64,000 bases of DNA from positions 62,001 through 126,000 of the forward strand of contig JAJCYT010000030.1 of assembly GCA_029262795.1 (NCBI GenBank), written 5' to 3'. Origin of the DNA: Candidatus Fraserbacteria bacterium (lineage in GTDB: Bacteria > Bipolaricaulota > Bipolaricaulia > RBG-16-55-9 > JAJCYT01). Shown here piece after piece: positions 46,646 to 55,699 of this stretch. A model generated the notes under the pieces. That model did no database searches. It saw nothing but the letters and a program-made list of their open reading frames with translations, and had not been told where the DNA came from. The position numbers and the translations under genes were made by a program. Every line of letters starts with the position of its first letter. Position 1 is the first letter of the stretch.

Positions 46646-49123
46646 TTAGTTGCCTGTGTTGGCGCCGATATCATTTAGAGCGCCCAACCACATGTAAAGT
46701 CGATTGCCGGCATAAAAAGCTGTGACTTGAGCCTGTGTCAAAAACGTTACTGTGTCGAAGAATTGACCACCAGAAGTGTCTACAGGTGCAAGCACTCCGG
46801 CATCAGTCGTTAAAGTGTCATCTAACTGATTCGGGGTACTACAGGTTCGGTTCACCCCGTTAATCAAATTCAATGTTTGATTTTCGGCTGTTACAAATAA
46901 TCTGCCATTTGGAAAGACCACTGAACCATCCGTATTACGACCTCGGTCCTCACCGGAGTCATCCACTTTAATGGAAGTGGGTTTGCCTTCCATTTGTACC
47001 CACCACTTCAACAGCTCGAGGGAGCTGGTGACATCCTGAATGATCCCAAACTGATTTCTGTTTTGAATTTCTAATGTCAAAACCCGAGGGGTACTGTCAG
47101 TGCCAATATGCAATACTTGGTCTGCAGAAATATCTGGAGTGTCATCGCCCAGTTCCAGGAATTGCACATCGCCAAGGGTGACAATTCGTTGATCACATTG
47201 GTCGACGAATTCTACAAATGGGCCAAAAATAAGGCTTGGTGTGAGTGTTTCAACACCACCACTAAAGCCTCGGCGAAAGTTATAGCCAAACAAACGGCTT
47301 TGGCCTGAATTGTCCGTTGCCGATAAAAATGCACGATTCCTGGAATTTACAACAAAATCATCCCAAGTAGCACCCGAAAACACAGTGCCAAGCTGCGCCT
47401 CTTGAAGGCTTTCCAATTGCCCAGTGATAACGCCACTTTCAACCATACTAGACGCCCAAAACATTCTTAACGTAGGTAAGTTTGGGTTAACAGTTTGTTC
47501 AGTGGAAATAAACACCTGTGATGAAGGCGAAACGTAAACTTTTCGAATAATGTTGCCAGACACAATCGATTGTTTTGTAATGCTTAACGTACCTTCTTGA
47601 ACAAACAGAATAGAGCCGATGGCATTTGGGTCGTTAGAGTTGGGTTCATTGGCCCCAACATAAATACCTCGGTCAATAATTTGTAGGTCAGCAATTTCAC
47701 CAGAGGCCAGAGGCAACACATTTTTGATGATGTTGGAAGGGTTGGCAAAATTATAGCGAACCAAATTTCCATCCGACAATCCCACATACAAAATCTGGCG
47801 CGAGCGATTTTGCACAATCTTGGTGATTCTCGCAGGGCGGAAGTCATCTTCAACCAGTCGCACTTTGCCCAAAGTAGGGTCGCCTTGGCTGTTGACGAAC
47901 TGACTGTCATAGTTGATCAATGCTGAAGAGAAAACATCTACAATGGCTGTACCAAAGCCAACCCTGGAAGGGTTAGGCTCTACGGTTGTGAACTGGTTAA
48001 TTGAAGCCAGACGTTGTGTGTCATTTAAGTAAGGGCATTCGGTTCCTAAATTAATGTTGTTGCACTGACCAAAGCGTTCCAATTCGCGCTTGTCCATGCC
48101 AATTAAAGTGGAATCATCTGTGACAATCCACAACATCCCACGTGCTTCTTCACCGTTAATTCCAACAATCATGTCCGTAATGCGAACAGCGCCGCCACCA
48201 CCTGCACCTGGAATGGTGAAGCGTGCAAAGACCACATTGTCGTTTTCATCCACTTCAGCAACCACATTGTTGGTGTCCACAGAAACGCGCACAATATAGG
48301 TTCCAGCATCTAAATTGCCCCCATTGTTTGAACAGCCTTCGGAAGCAGAGGCAACAACCACTGCAAGGCAGGCAGACACTTGCCACTCACGTGTTCTGAC
48401 TTCGTTGACAGGATTTAAAACCAGTGTGCTTGAGGCAAACCCAGAGGCTTCAGCTGTTTGAAATAGATCCAGGGTTTGTGTGCTAAACACAGAAAAAGCG
48501 CTGTCGTTACAAGTGCTTTCTCCAGATTGAATTCGGCAAAGTGCAAATTCCACATCAATAGAACCATTGTTTAATGAAGGTTGAATCCCAAAGTTATCAA
48601 TTCTCGCATCCACTGAAATTTCAGAAACAAACTGAGGTTCAAAAAATGGCGGTGAAAACTGGACTTCCACAGGGCGAAACTGCGGTTCGCGGATCAGCGT
48701 GAATTCATCTAGGAAAAAGTTGTTCACAAAATTGGTTTCAATAGATGAGGTGCCAACCTCAACTCGAATTTCATAAGGACCGTCCGGTTTATCACTGACT
48801 GTTAAAGTGGCACTTGCCCTTGTGCTCCCCCCTGGTGCAATGGAGCCAAACAAAAAACTTGGCAGTGCAACAAAGTCCTCATCGCTGGGGCTCTTTACAA
48901 ATAGCTGGCCTGTTCCACTATTGACCGTTGAGCCACCGGGGTTGGTGAGGTTTATGACAATCAACATGGTACTGGATGAGAACAACTCATAGGCCACATC
49001 AGACACTTGTAGGTCAGCAGGTGTGGGTTGCTCTTGTGCCTGACTGGTTGATACCCCTCCTACAATAAATAAAGCCAAAACGCCAATCTGCACCCACTTC
49101 GAATATATAATCCCTCTGAACAT
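46646..49123 (-). CDS. Secreted protein with CARDB-like N-terminus and propeller-like region
   Basis: An 825-residue exported protein. ATG 49121-49123 has a G-rich ribosome site six bases upstream; the upstream in-frame TTG has none. The signal peptide covers about residues 1-30. Residues 35-310 contain two CARDB-like domains (TPADLQVSDVAYELF start; VDTNNVVAEVDENDNVVFARF end). From about 320 to 760 the sequence is beta-rich with recurring short phrases such as GMLWIVTDD, ILYVGLSDGNLVRYN and GRLFVTAENQTLNLI, fitting a beta-propeller, though I see no named repeat signature. No transmembrane anchor or sorting tail is visible. A strong promoter precedes it and a weak terminator follows. Confidence 0.75.
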   Translation of the reverse strand: MFRGIIYSKWVQIGVLALFIVGGVSTSQAQEQPTPADLQVSDVAYELFSSSTMLIVINLTNPGGSTVNSGTGQLFVKSPSDEDFVALPSFLFGSIAPGGSTRASATLTVSDKPDGPYEIRVEVGTSSIETNFVNNFFLDEFTLIREPQFRPVEVQFSPPFFEPQFVSEISVDARIDNFGIQPSLNNGSIDVEFALCRIQSGESTCNDSAFSVFSTQTLDLFQTAEASGFASSTLVLNPVNEVRTREWQVSACLAVVVASASEGCSNNGGNLDAGTYIVRVSVDTNNVVAEVDENDNVVFARFTIPGAGGGGAVRITDMIVGINGEEARGMLWIVTDDSTLIGMDKRELERFGQCNNINLGTECPYLNDTQRLASINQFTTVEPNPSRVGFGTAIVDVFSSALINYDSQFVNSQGDPTLGKVRLVEDDFRPARITKIVQNRSRQILYVGLSDGNLVRYNFANPSNIIKNVLPLASGEIADLQIIDRGIYVGANEPNSNDPNAIGSILFVQEGTLSITKQSIVSGNIIRKVYVSPSSQVFISTEQTVNPNLPTLRMFWASSMVESGVITGQLESLQEAQLGTVFSGATWDDFVVNSRNRAFLSATDNSGQSRLFGYNFRRGFSGGVETLTPSLIFGPFVEFVDQCDQRIVTLGDVQFLELGDDTPDISADQVLHIGTDSTPRVLTLEIQNRNQFGIIQDVTSSLELLKWWVQMEGKPTSIKVDDSGEDRGRNTDGSVVFPNGRLFVTAENQTLNLINGVNRTCSTPNQLDDTLTTDAGVLAPVDTSGGQFFDTVTFLTQAQVTAFYAGNRLYMWLGALNDIGANTGN

Positions 49124-49161
49124 GAACAACCCCCCGGGAATTGACGATTTTTAGTCATTTT

Positions 49162-49190
49162 AATGTAACAGTTTTAAGAATTTAAGTCAA
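49162..49190 (-). promoter_or_regulatory. Promoter of the CARDB/propeller gene
   Basis: The minus strand reads TTGACT (49185-49190), 17 bases, TACATT (49162-49167), the same boxes as the tatA promoter. The leader would be about 32 bases. Confidence 0.7.
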
Positions 49191-49324
49191 TTAAAAAATG
49201 CTTCTGAAGCAGATATATTCTACACAAACCCGATTTTTTTAAAATAGTTGAAACTTTTTTGAAACTCGCGTGTAAATGGTTAGATCAGCAATAAAAGTGT
49301 GGTAACAAAATGTCGTAAACATCA

Positions 49325-49353
49325 TTGACAAAAGGGCCCAAAAATGCAATAAT
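49325..49353 (+). promoter_or_regulatory. Promoter of the small secreted protein gene
   Basis: A perfect TTGACA (49325-49330) and AATAAT (49348-49353) are 17 bases apart. The start would be near 49360, giving a short leader with AAAGGAG. Confidence 0.75.
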
Positions 49354-49382
49354 TTTAGGGCCGTAGAAAGGAGTTGACGCTG

Positions 49383-49940
49383 ATGAAAAAGCATGCACTT
49401 TTAATCTTGAGCATAATCGCCCTTTTGGTGGTGTCAGGTCTGGCCCAGGATGAACCACAAGATGAACCACAGGAATTGACCGACTTACTGTTGGGGCAAG
49501 ATGTTTTTCGAGAAGTCTTTGAGGACGATAACTGGGTGCTTGCTGCCACTGGCGCACTGCCACAAAATCCGCCAAATGTGATCAGCACTGCTACGGCAAC
49601 CTACGAAAGCCCCTCTCGGCGCGTGGGTTGGTTTATTCTTGAGTTTGAAGATCAGGTGCCTGCACTCGATTTTGTTGCAAACTCATCAGCAGGCTTGCGC
49701 CCCAACCTGACCAAAGATGTTGAGGACGTCACCGAAGATCTCAACCTCGATCTGGAAGGTGCAGAACGGGAAAATCTGGCTGATATTGCGGTCATAGCTG
49801 AATTTGCCGAAGGTGCCAAAAAACGCTTGACCATGGTTCGCGGCTCGCTTGTTGTGTTCTTTGAAAGCGACTTGCCTCAAGAAACCTTGATCCTTTTAGC
49901 ACAGCTTCAAGTTGACTTTATGGCCGAACTTGGTCGCTAA
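49383..49940 (+). CDS. Small secreted protein of unknown function
   Basis: A 185-residue exported protein I cannot assign. The signal peptide is residues 1-22 (MKKHALLILSIIALLVVSGLAQ). The mature part starts with a duplicated DEPQ motif (DEPQDEPQEL), is acidic, and has no cysteine. It contains a stretch that resembles a surface or binding fold (RRVGWFILEFEDQVPALDFV) and a long helix at the end. ATG 49383 is chosen over TTG 49374 because AAAGGAG is nine bases upstream. It has its own promoter and terminator, so it is monocistronic. It lies between the secretome cluster and the convergent pst operon. Confidence 0.75.
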   Translation: MKKHALLILSIIALLVVSGLAQDEPQDEPQELTDLLLGQDVFREVFEDDNWVLAATGALPQNPPNVISTATATYESPSRRVGWFILEFEDQVPALDFVANSSAGLRPNLTKDVEDVTEDLNLDLEGAERENLADIAVIAEFAEGAKKRLTMVRGSLVVFFESDLPQETLILLAQLQVDFMAELGR

Positions 49941-49984
49941 TTTGTCATCATCAAAAAACATCCAATAACAACTCTAAAAAACGG

Positions 49985-50018
49985 AAAGTGCGATCTCTAC
50001 ACAGAGGTCGCACTTTTT
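49985..50018 (+). terminator. Intrinsic terminator of the small secreted protein gene
   Basis: GTGCGATCTCT (49988-49998) pairs with AGAGGTCGCAC (50003-50013), one G-T pair included, around a four-base loop. TTTTTCTTTT follows. It faces the phoU stop and may serve both. Confidence 0.85.
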
Positions 50019-50047
50019 CTTTTCTGAAATTTAAACAGACTGTATCA

Positions 50048-50725
50048 CTAAATATATTTGTGACTACCACTGACCAAATAAATCACACGCGCGGCGATAT
50101 TGGCTGCGTGATCGCCCACACGTTCCAGATCACGCATGGACAACAGGATGGTGAGCGCCTGTGAAGAATTTTCTTCGGCCTGCTGTTCATTTTGATCGGC
50201 CATTTGGGTCAGCATCAGTTGTTTGACAAACCCTCGGATGATGCCCCAACAGGCGGTGTCCAAGGCACTGTCTCGTTTGATCACCGCTTTGGCACGATCT
50301 TCATCTTTGTGTTCGTAAGCTTGCATGGTTTCAGCCAGCATTTCCAAGGCAATATCACCAGCTTGCCTGACTTCATTGACAGAAATAATTTCGAGCTTTT
50401 GAGAATCTCTGGCATACTCGCCCAAGTTAACGGCCAAGTCAGCCACACGCTCTAAGTCGGTGGCCATTTTGTAACTGGAAGTGATCAATCGAAGGTCAAT
50501 GGCCACAGGTTGTTGCAGTGCCAGTAATTCAACGCATAGTTTTTCAAGCTCTAACGATTGCTGATCGATGGATTCATCATATTGATCGAGCTTGTTGGCC
50601 AGATCAAGGTCGCCTTCCAGGAGCGCTTGCAACCCTTGTTCAAGCTGTCGATGGACTTTGACACCAAGCTGGATGATGCCTTCGCGCAAATTATAAAGTT
50701 GTTTTTGATATTGTTCTCGCACCAT
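50048..50725 (-). CDS. phoU: Phosphate transport regulator PhoU
   Basis: PhoU is a cytoplasmic helical-bundle protein that links the PstSCAB transporter to phosphate signalling. The 225-residue length is normal. Two PhoU repeats are visible, with the metal-binding style motifs KMATDLERVADLAVNLGEYA and SMRDLERVGDHAANIA. It is the last gene of the pst operon, 83 bases after pstB. No good ribosome site precedes the ATG. A GATAAT five bases upstream might give a separate short or leaderless transcript, but that spacing is tight. A second PhoU-type protein with a DNA-binding domain lies on the far side of pstS. Confidence 0.94.
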   Translation of the reverse strand: MVREQYQKQLYNLREGIIQLGVKVHRQLEQGLQALLEGDLDLANKLDQYDESIDQQSLELEKLCVELLALQQPVAIDLRLITSSYKMATDLERVADLAVNLGEYARDSQKLEIISVNEVRQAGDIALEMLAETMQAYEHKDEDRAKAVIKRDSALDTACWGIIRGFVKQLMLTQMADQNEQQAEENSSQALTILLSMRDLERVGDHAANIAARVIYLVSGSHKYI

Positions 50726-50808
50726 AGCAAATTATCTTACTGATCCATTGATTGATTTGACAAAGCCACAAGTCCTGCTGTGATTGCTTGATTGTCTGAG
50801 CATCATGT

Positions 50809-51642
50809 TTAACCAAATTTACCTGTAATGTAGTCCTCGGTTTGTTGTTTTTCAGGCTTTTCAAACAGTTGTTTGGTGTCACCAAATTCGATCAAATCAC
50901 CCAGATACATAAAGGCTGTTCTGTCCGAAACACGAGCCGCCTGCTGCATGTTGTGGGTGACGATAACCACGGTGTATTCGCTTTTTAGCTGTTGAATCAG
51001 ATCTTCAATTTTTGAGGTGGCAATTGGATCGAGCGCTGAACAGGGTTCGTCCATCAGCAAAATTTCCGGTTCCACGGCCAAAGCACGTGCGATACAAAGA
51101 CGCTGTTGTTGGCCGCCGGACAGTTCCAGGCCACTTTTACGAAGCTCATCTTTAACTTCATCCCAAAGCGCCGCTTGCCTTAAAGAACGTTCAACGATGT
51201 CGTCTAAGGCACTCTTTCCGCCTTCATAGCCATTGATACGTGGGCCAAATGCCACATTGTCATAAATGGATTTGGGGAAAGGGTTAGGCTTTTGAAACAC
51301 CATGCCAATCCAGCGACGAACTTCGACCGGGTCGATTTTTTTATCATAAATATTGTGGCCGTGATAGCGAATTTCGCCTTCCACGCGAGCTGAATCAATT
51401 AAATCGTTCATGCGGTTCAGACAGCGAATCAGTGTGCTTTTACCGCAACCACTAGGGCCAATTAGAGCAGTGACTTCCTGTTCCAGAATGTCCATAGACA
51501 CCCCTTTGAGGGCGTGGAATTTTCCGTACCACAGGTTCAAACTTTGCACCTCAAGCACAGCTTTGGCTGGTTTTTTTTGATATTCCGTTTCATGAATCGT
51601 GTCTGTTTGCACAATTTCCTCCATGACAGTCTGCTCGATCAT
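50809..51642 (-). CDS. pstB: Phosphate ABC transporter ATP-binding protein PstB
   Basis: PstB hydrolyses ATP on the cytoplasmic face to drive phosphate import through PstC-PstA. The 277-residue protein has Walker [10 protein letters not shown] (62-70), the signature LSGGQQQR, Walker B ILLMDEP, the D-loop SALDP and the switch His in VIVTHNMQQ. It has an N-terminal extension of about 28 residues before the ABC core, somewhat longer than usual. GAGGTGG lies six bases before the ATG. The start is four bases after the pstA stop, so the genes are translated together. Confidence 0.96.
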   Translation of the reverse strand: MIEQTVMEEIVQTDTIHETEYQKKPAKAVLEVQSLNLWYGKFHALKGVSMDILEQEVTALIGPSGCGKSTLIRCLNRMNDLIDSARVEGEIRYHGHNIYDKKIDPVEVRRWIGMVFQKPNPFPKSIYDNVAFGPRINGYEGGKSALDDIVERSLRQAALWDEVKDELRKSGLELSGGQQQRLCIARALAVEPEILLMDEPCSALDPIATSKIEDLIQQLKSEYTVVIVTHNMQQAARVSDRTAFMYLGDLIEFGDTKQLFEKPEKQQTEDYITGKFG

Positions 51643-51646
51643 TGGG

Positions 51647-53161
51647 TCACCACCTCATCTGAAATCGGTTGCGTAAGAAAATCGCTGTGGCATTTAACAG
51701 TAGCATGATGAATAGCAAGACAAAAATGGCTGCAGCAGCCAGGTTTTCCATCCCATCCTGTGGTTCGCCTGTCCAACTCCAAATTTGGATAGGCATGACC
51801 GTAAACACACTGAAGATGCTTTCTGGTAAAAATGGAACGAACACAGATGCACCCAATAAAAGCAATGGGGCAGTTTCGCCGATGGCGCGCGATATGGACA
51901 AAATCACACCCGTAAATATTCCAGGCAGTGCATACGGCAACACATGATGTCTGACCACCTGCCATTGGGTGGCACCCACACCAAAAGCAGCTTCACGCAT
52001 GGATTGTGGCACGGCTTTTAATGCCTCACGTGCATTGATGATAATGATAGGCAACACCAGCAAAGTCAGGGTCAGTGAGCCGGACAAGATGCTGCGACCA
52101 AACCCTTCAATTGCAGGAATCTGCCACCCTGTAAGCTGATTGATGAAACCGGTGGTTTCATTCAGCACTTGAGCGCGCGCAAATAATTCCAATCCAATAA
52201 TGCCGTACACCACGGAAGGCACCCCTGCAAGGTTCGAAATATTGACGTTAATAAAATTAGACACCAAGCCTTGGCGAGCATATTCCTCTAGATAAATAGC
52301 AGCAGCCACGCCCAATGGAAGTGCAATCAGAGCGGTCAATAAGATCACCAGCACAGAGCCTACAAGGGCACTGACGATGCCAGCCGCTTCCGGATACCGT
52401 GAGCCGAAGTTGGTGGCAAAAAACCACAAAGCTGCAAACATGTTTTTTTCATAAGCATTGACCGTGGTTTGAATGACGTTGATGGGAATAATAAAGTTGT
52501 CGCCTTGCCGATTGATGGTCAATTCAATTGGGCCAAAGTTTAAATCCGTCAGCTTGTGAATCAAAATCTGTTCGAAGACATGGGAAGCTCGTTCGACGGG
52601 TACGCCTGCCACTGCAAGAATGACATCTTTTGGAAGCAGGTCTGCCTGGTTGGCAGGTGAGTTTGGTAAGATTTCTTCTAAAATTACCAAACGACCTTCA
52701 TCTGTTCGTACGCTTTTCAGCTCGCCGAACAATCGATCCAAATTGGGAATATAGTGCAGTTCGGCGTGAGCCAATTCTGAGGCATTTGCTTCAATAAGCT
52801 GTTCCCAGACTTCACCAGGCCGAGAAACTTTGTTTCCCATGATGGCGACAATGGCATCACCTTTTTTGAGTGTGGTGTTTTCTGCCAGTTCTTTTGCCAC
52901 CCGTGCAAACATAATTGGATCGCCTTCGAGGGTGGCAGGCCGTAGGGACATGGTGACTTGATGTGTTTGTACAAAGCTGTGCATGGCTTCAAGCAATCGG
53001 CCATTGGTCATGACGTTCACCAGCAATGCGCCCAGCGCAAGCAGGCCAATGAGGACGGATAAAAAGGTGAGCGATTGAAAAAGTTTTCCAATTTGCTCAC
53101 GAATTTTGAGCTTTCGTTTGAAATTATTTTGTGGTTGACCAAACCCTTGAGTTTCACTCAT
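51647..53161 (-). CDS. pstA: Phosphate ABC transporter permease PstA with a large periplasmic PDZ-like insertion
   Basis: PstA is one of the two membrane channels for phosphate. At 504 residues it is about 200 longer than usual. Residues about 30-50 form the first membrane helix. Residues about 70-140 and 150-230 are an inserted periplasmic block. The second part reads like a PDZ domain ([29 protein letters not shown] in outline, then [10 protein letters not shown]) and the first is a more diverged version ([15 protein letters not shown]). The permease core from 245 is normal, with [15 protein letters not shown] and the EAA loop [18 protein letters not shown] 53159-53161 overlaps the pstC stop as ATGA, which fixes the start; an earlier in-frame codon lies inside pstC. 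Confidence 0.93.
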   Translation of the reverse strand: MSETQGFGQPQNNFKRKLKIREQIGKLFQSLTFLSVLIGLLALGALLVNVMTNGRLLEAMHSFVQTHQVTMSLRPATLEGDPIMFARVAKELAENTTLKKGDAIVAIMGNKVSRPGEVWEQLIEANASELAHAELHYIPNLDRLFGELKSVRTDEGRLVILEEILPNSPANQADLLPKDVILAVAGVPVERASHVFEQILIHKLTDLNFGPIELTINRQGDNFIIPINVIQTTVNAYEKNMFAALWFFATNFGSRYPEAAGIVSALVGSVLVILLTALIALPLGVAAAIYLEEYARQGLVSNFINVNISNLAGVPSVVYGIIGLELFARAQVLNETTGFINQLTGWQIPAIEGFGRSILSGSLTLTLLVLPIIIINAREALKAVPQSMREAAFGVGATQWQVVRHHVLPYALPGIFTGVILSISRAIGETAPLLLLGASVFVPFLPESIFSVFTVMPIQIWSWTGEPQDGMENLAAAAIFVLLFIMLLLNATAIFLRNRFQMRW

Positions 53162-54159
53162 TCGTATTGCTCCCGAAATTTCTTCACGATGTAGTGGCTG
53201 ACGACATTCAGAATCAATGTCATCAGAAACAACAAAGTACCCACCGCAAACAGGCTGTCCCAAATTTCAGCACCGGCAGGGTGATCGCCAGTGGCAACAT
53301 TTACGATATAGGCAGTGAGTGTCATGATGGGTTTCAATAAATCTGGTGGAAAATTTGGGGTTTGGCCGGCGGCCACAGCCACAATCATGGTTTCACCAAT
53401 GGCGCGCGATATGGCCAGGATAAAGGCGGCTGTAATGCCAGAGAGTGCGGCTGGTAAAATCACACGAATGGCCACTTCAAAGCGAGTTGCACCTGTGGCG
53501 TAAGCCCCTTCTCGCAGCGATTGTGGCACCGCATGCATGGCATCTTCACTGATCGAGGACACCATGGGCAAAATCATAATCCCCATGACTAAACCTGCTG
53601 AAAGCACATTCCAGAATTGAATGGTTGAAAGCATCGACAAAATGGGAATGCTGCTTTCATCTGCCCAGATGCCGACACTGCGAAGCATCGGTGTGATAAA
53701 TAGAAGTGCAAAATAACCATACACCACCGTTGGAATTCCAGCCAGCAGTTCCAGCACAGGCTTGATGATTTTTCGCACACGAGTCGATGCAAATTCACTC
53801 AGATAAACCGCGCTGAGCAGGCCTAGTGGCAACGCCACAATCATAGAAATTAAAGTGACCAACAAGGTGCCAGAAAGCAATGGCATAATTTCATAGCTCT
53901 GTCGGGCGGACAGCGGTGCCCAGCGAAAGGCTTCTCCGCTGAAAAGTTTATCCAGTGCAAAGAACTCTGTCAGTGGAACAACACTGAAAAAATCCCATGT
54001 TTTGGAACCAAAGACAAGAATGAAAATGACGGTTGTCAATACCGATGTGAGGGCAGCCAGAAATAGAATGATTTCAATGAACTTTTCTTTGAAATCACGG
54101 GACTGCTTTTTTTGCAACCCAAACCCTGGCGTTTGCTGCTTGATGGGTGAAGCTTTCAT
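53158..54159 (-). CDS. pstC: Phosphate ABC transporter permease PstC
   Basis: PstC is the partner permease of PstA. The 333-residue protein has about six membrane helices and the permease EAA loop (REGAYATGATRFEVAIRVILP). The segment LLAGIPTVVYGYFALLF is characteristic of the family. ATG 54157-54159 with AGGTTGG about seven bases upstream is preferred over the start 54 bases further up. Its stop overlaps the pstA start. It follows pstS after a 225-base gap, longer than the other gaps in the operon, so transport genes may be expressed at a different level from pstS. The length is normal, unlike pstA. Confidence 0.95.
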   Translation of the reverse strand: MKASPIKQQTPGFGLQKKQSRDFKEKFIEIILFLAALTSVLTTVIFILVFGSKTWDFFSVVPLTEFFALDKLFSGEAFRWAPLSARQSYEIMPLLSGTLLVTLISMIVALPLGLLSAVYLSEFASTRVRKIIKPVLELLAGIPTVVYGYFALLFITPMLRSVGIWADESSIPILSMLSTIQFWNVLSAGLVMGIMILPMVSSISEDAMHAVPQSLREGAYATGATRFEVAIRVILPAALSGITAAFILAISRAIGETMIVAVAAGQTPNFPPDLLKPIMTLTAYIVNVATGDHPAGAEIWDSLFAVGTLLFLMTLILNVVSHYIVKKFREQYE

Positions 54160-54172
54160 AATTGCCAACCTG

Positions 54173-54180
54173 CTATATAG
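54173..54180. promoter_or_regulatory. CTATATAG palindrome upstream of pstC
   Basis: A perfect eight-base palindrome lies 13 bases before the pstC start. Related ACTATATA stretches occur upstream of pstS (55494-55502) and of the AbrB-PhoU gene (55630-55637), so it may be a shared operator half-site. Confidence 0.3.
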
Positions 54181-54285
54181 TTTAGATAGAAATATATTGC
54201 TAATATACAACAATGGCTAAATTTGCTATCTGTTCATAAAATCAACAAGATTTTAATCTATATATTCATGATTTGCAACTACCAT

Positions 54286-54347
54286 AAACCACTGTGAAAA
54301 AGTTGTTGCTTCCAAATAAGGGAGGTGGTTTTTACTTTTATTCACAG
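54286..54347 (-). other. Alternative inverted repeats in the pstS-pstC gap
   Basis: AAACCAC (54286-54292) can pair with GTGGTTT (54325-54331), and CTGTGAA (54292-54298) with TTCACAG (54341-54347). The two pairings cross, so they exclude each other or form a pseudoknot. The arms are only seven bases long and a role in tuning pstC expression is speculative. Confidence 0.25.
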
Positions 54348-54384
54348 AGCCATAAATTTGTGTTTTTTAAATTCGGATTGCTGT

Positions 54385-55428
54385 TTATTCGCCTGGGCAA
54401 TTCGTGGCCAGATCTAAAATTTCGTCTGTGGTGCCATGGTTACAACTGAAAGAAGAGCCAGTTTGTCGGGCGTCCCAGCGAGCGCGAACTTTATCGGCAG
54501 TGTCGCTTGGCAAGTTGACATAACCCACATCAGCCAAGAAGTCCTGATCTTCAATAAGGGTCATGTAAAAATCCACATATTCAACCACGGTACTATTTTT
54601 GGCAGCACTGTCAGCATTGACAAAAATGAACAAAGGGCGGCTGAACTCATAATCGCCATCAGCGATAGTATCAAAGGTAGGCAAGCCACCATTGCATTGG
54701 CTGGAATGGGTCAAAATGTCTTCGGAGGGGTCTATGGCAACAGCTTGAACAATGTCAAAGTTATTCACGAAAAAGCTAAACCCAAGGTAGATTATGCCAA
54801 ACGGATCCTGGCTGGCTTGCTGAGCCAACAGTTGATCGTCTTCAGTGAAGAAGCCATCTTCGCGCTGGGCTTCAAGATTCAAGAAATCCTCGATGAATGC
54901 ACCGCGTGTCCCAGAGGTTTCAGCTGCACCAGAGATCGTAATGGGTTGGTTGGCCAGATCAGGGCGCAAGTCGCTCCAGTTGCTAATGACGCCCTCGCTT
55001 TCAATACTCCACAGAAGCTTTAGCTCTCCCACAGTCAAACAAACAGGCGCGCCCTCCGGCCAGACCTGCTGGTCCCGATCCACAGCCACCGTAACGCCAT
55101 CGAAAGCGACTGGCAATTCGATGAATTTAACTTCATCAATAGCGCAGCGAGTGATCTCATTGGCACGGATGGTGCGGGAAGAGTTGGAAATATCGGTTTC
55201 ACCGCTGCCTGGGCCATTGCCTGGGCAGAAACGACGCAACCCGCCACTGCTTCCTGAAATTCCCACAGAAATATTGCCACCAAATTCTTCAGCCACTGCG
55301 GAACTGATCGGGGCCACTGTGGAAGAGCCGTCAACTTCCACACCGCTTTGAGCTACAGCAACCACCGCCAAGCCAACCACTGCGATGAAAGCGCAGCCAC
55401 GACCAAGATTTTTCAAAAACAGATGCAT
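54385..55428 (-). CDS. pstS: Phosphate-binding protein PstS
   Basis: PstS captures inorganic phosphate outside the membrane and hands it to PstC-PstA. The 347-residue protein has a signal peptide (residues 1-26, ending VVAVAQ) and the PstS phosphate loops: VDGSSTVAPIS near the mature start, GISGSSGGLRRF, and ETSGTRGAF. There is no lipobox cysteine, so it would be soluble in a periplasm, which favours a diderm cell. Several cysteines spread over the sequence may form disulphides. ATG 55426-55428 is chosen because GGAGG lies seven bases upstream; the longer reading has no ribosome site. The promoter contains TTGACA, with a palindrome over the -10 region. Confidence 0.94.
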   Translation of the reverse strand: MHLFLKNLGRGCAFIAVVGLAVVAVAQSGVEVDGSSTVAPISSAVAEEFGGNISVGISGSSGGLRRFCPGNGPGSGETDISNSSRTIRANEITRCAIDEVKFIELPVAFDGVTVAVDRDQQVWPEGAPVCLTVGELKLLWSIESEGVISNWSDLRPDLANQPITISGAAETSGTRGAFIEDFLNLEAQREDGFFTEDDQLLAQQASQDPFGIIYLGFSFFVNNFDIVQAVAIDPSEDILTHSSQCNGGLPTFDTIADGDYEFSRPLFIFVNADSAAKNSTVVEYVDFYMTLIEDQDFLADVGYVNLPSDTADKVRARWDARQTGSSFSCNHGTTDEILDLATNCPGE

Positions 55429-55493
55429 CCTCTTCCTCCTGATTTTTATAGTGTTTTCACACCGTGCGACTTTATTCATAGTTTTCTCACTTC

Positions 55494-55549
55494 ACTATAT
55501 ATCTGAAGCGTGATATATGCATATATGGTATAGTTGAAATGAATGTCAA
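55494..55549 (-). promoter_or_regulatory. pstS promoter with overlapping AT-rich palindrome (candidate operator)
   Basis: The minus strand has a perfect TTGACA (55544-55549) and, 18 bases on, TATATG (55520-55525). A perfect 14-base palindrome ATATATGCATATAT (55513-55526) covers this -10 box. ACTATA (55494-55499) and TATAGT (55529-55534) flank it as inverted arms. The divergently encoded AbrB-PhoU protein is the natural candidate to bind here. No clear E. coli-type Pho box was found. Confidence 0.6.
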
Positions 55550-55629
55550 CTTAAAATATCGCCTGAAAGCTAGAAGAACCATGTTCTATTGCTAATTTTA
55601 GAAAAATTTTATATGTAGTAATTCTATAA

Positions 55630-55637
55630 ACTATATA
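55630..55637. promoter_or_regulatory. ACTATATA motif upstream of the AbrB-PhoU gene
   Basis: This copy of the motif shared with the pstS and pstC upstream regions lies about 65 bases before the regulator start, so the regulator may control itself. Confidence 0.3.
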
Positions 55638-55699
55638 CGGATTATTAAGAGTAGAGCGTAGGGTGGGAAACAGAAACTATAAATGCTATGGAGGGAGAT

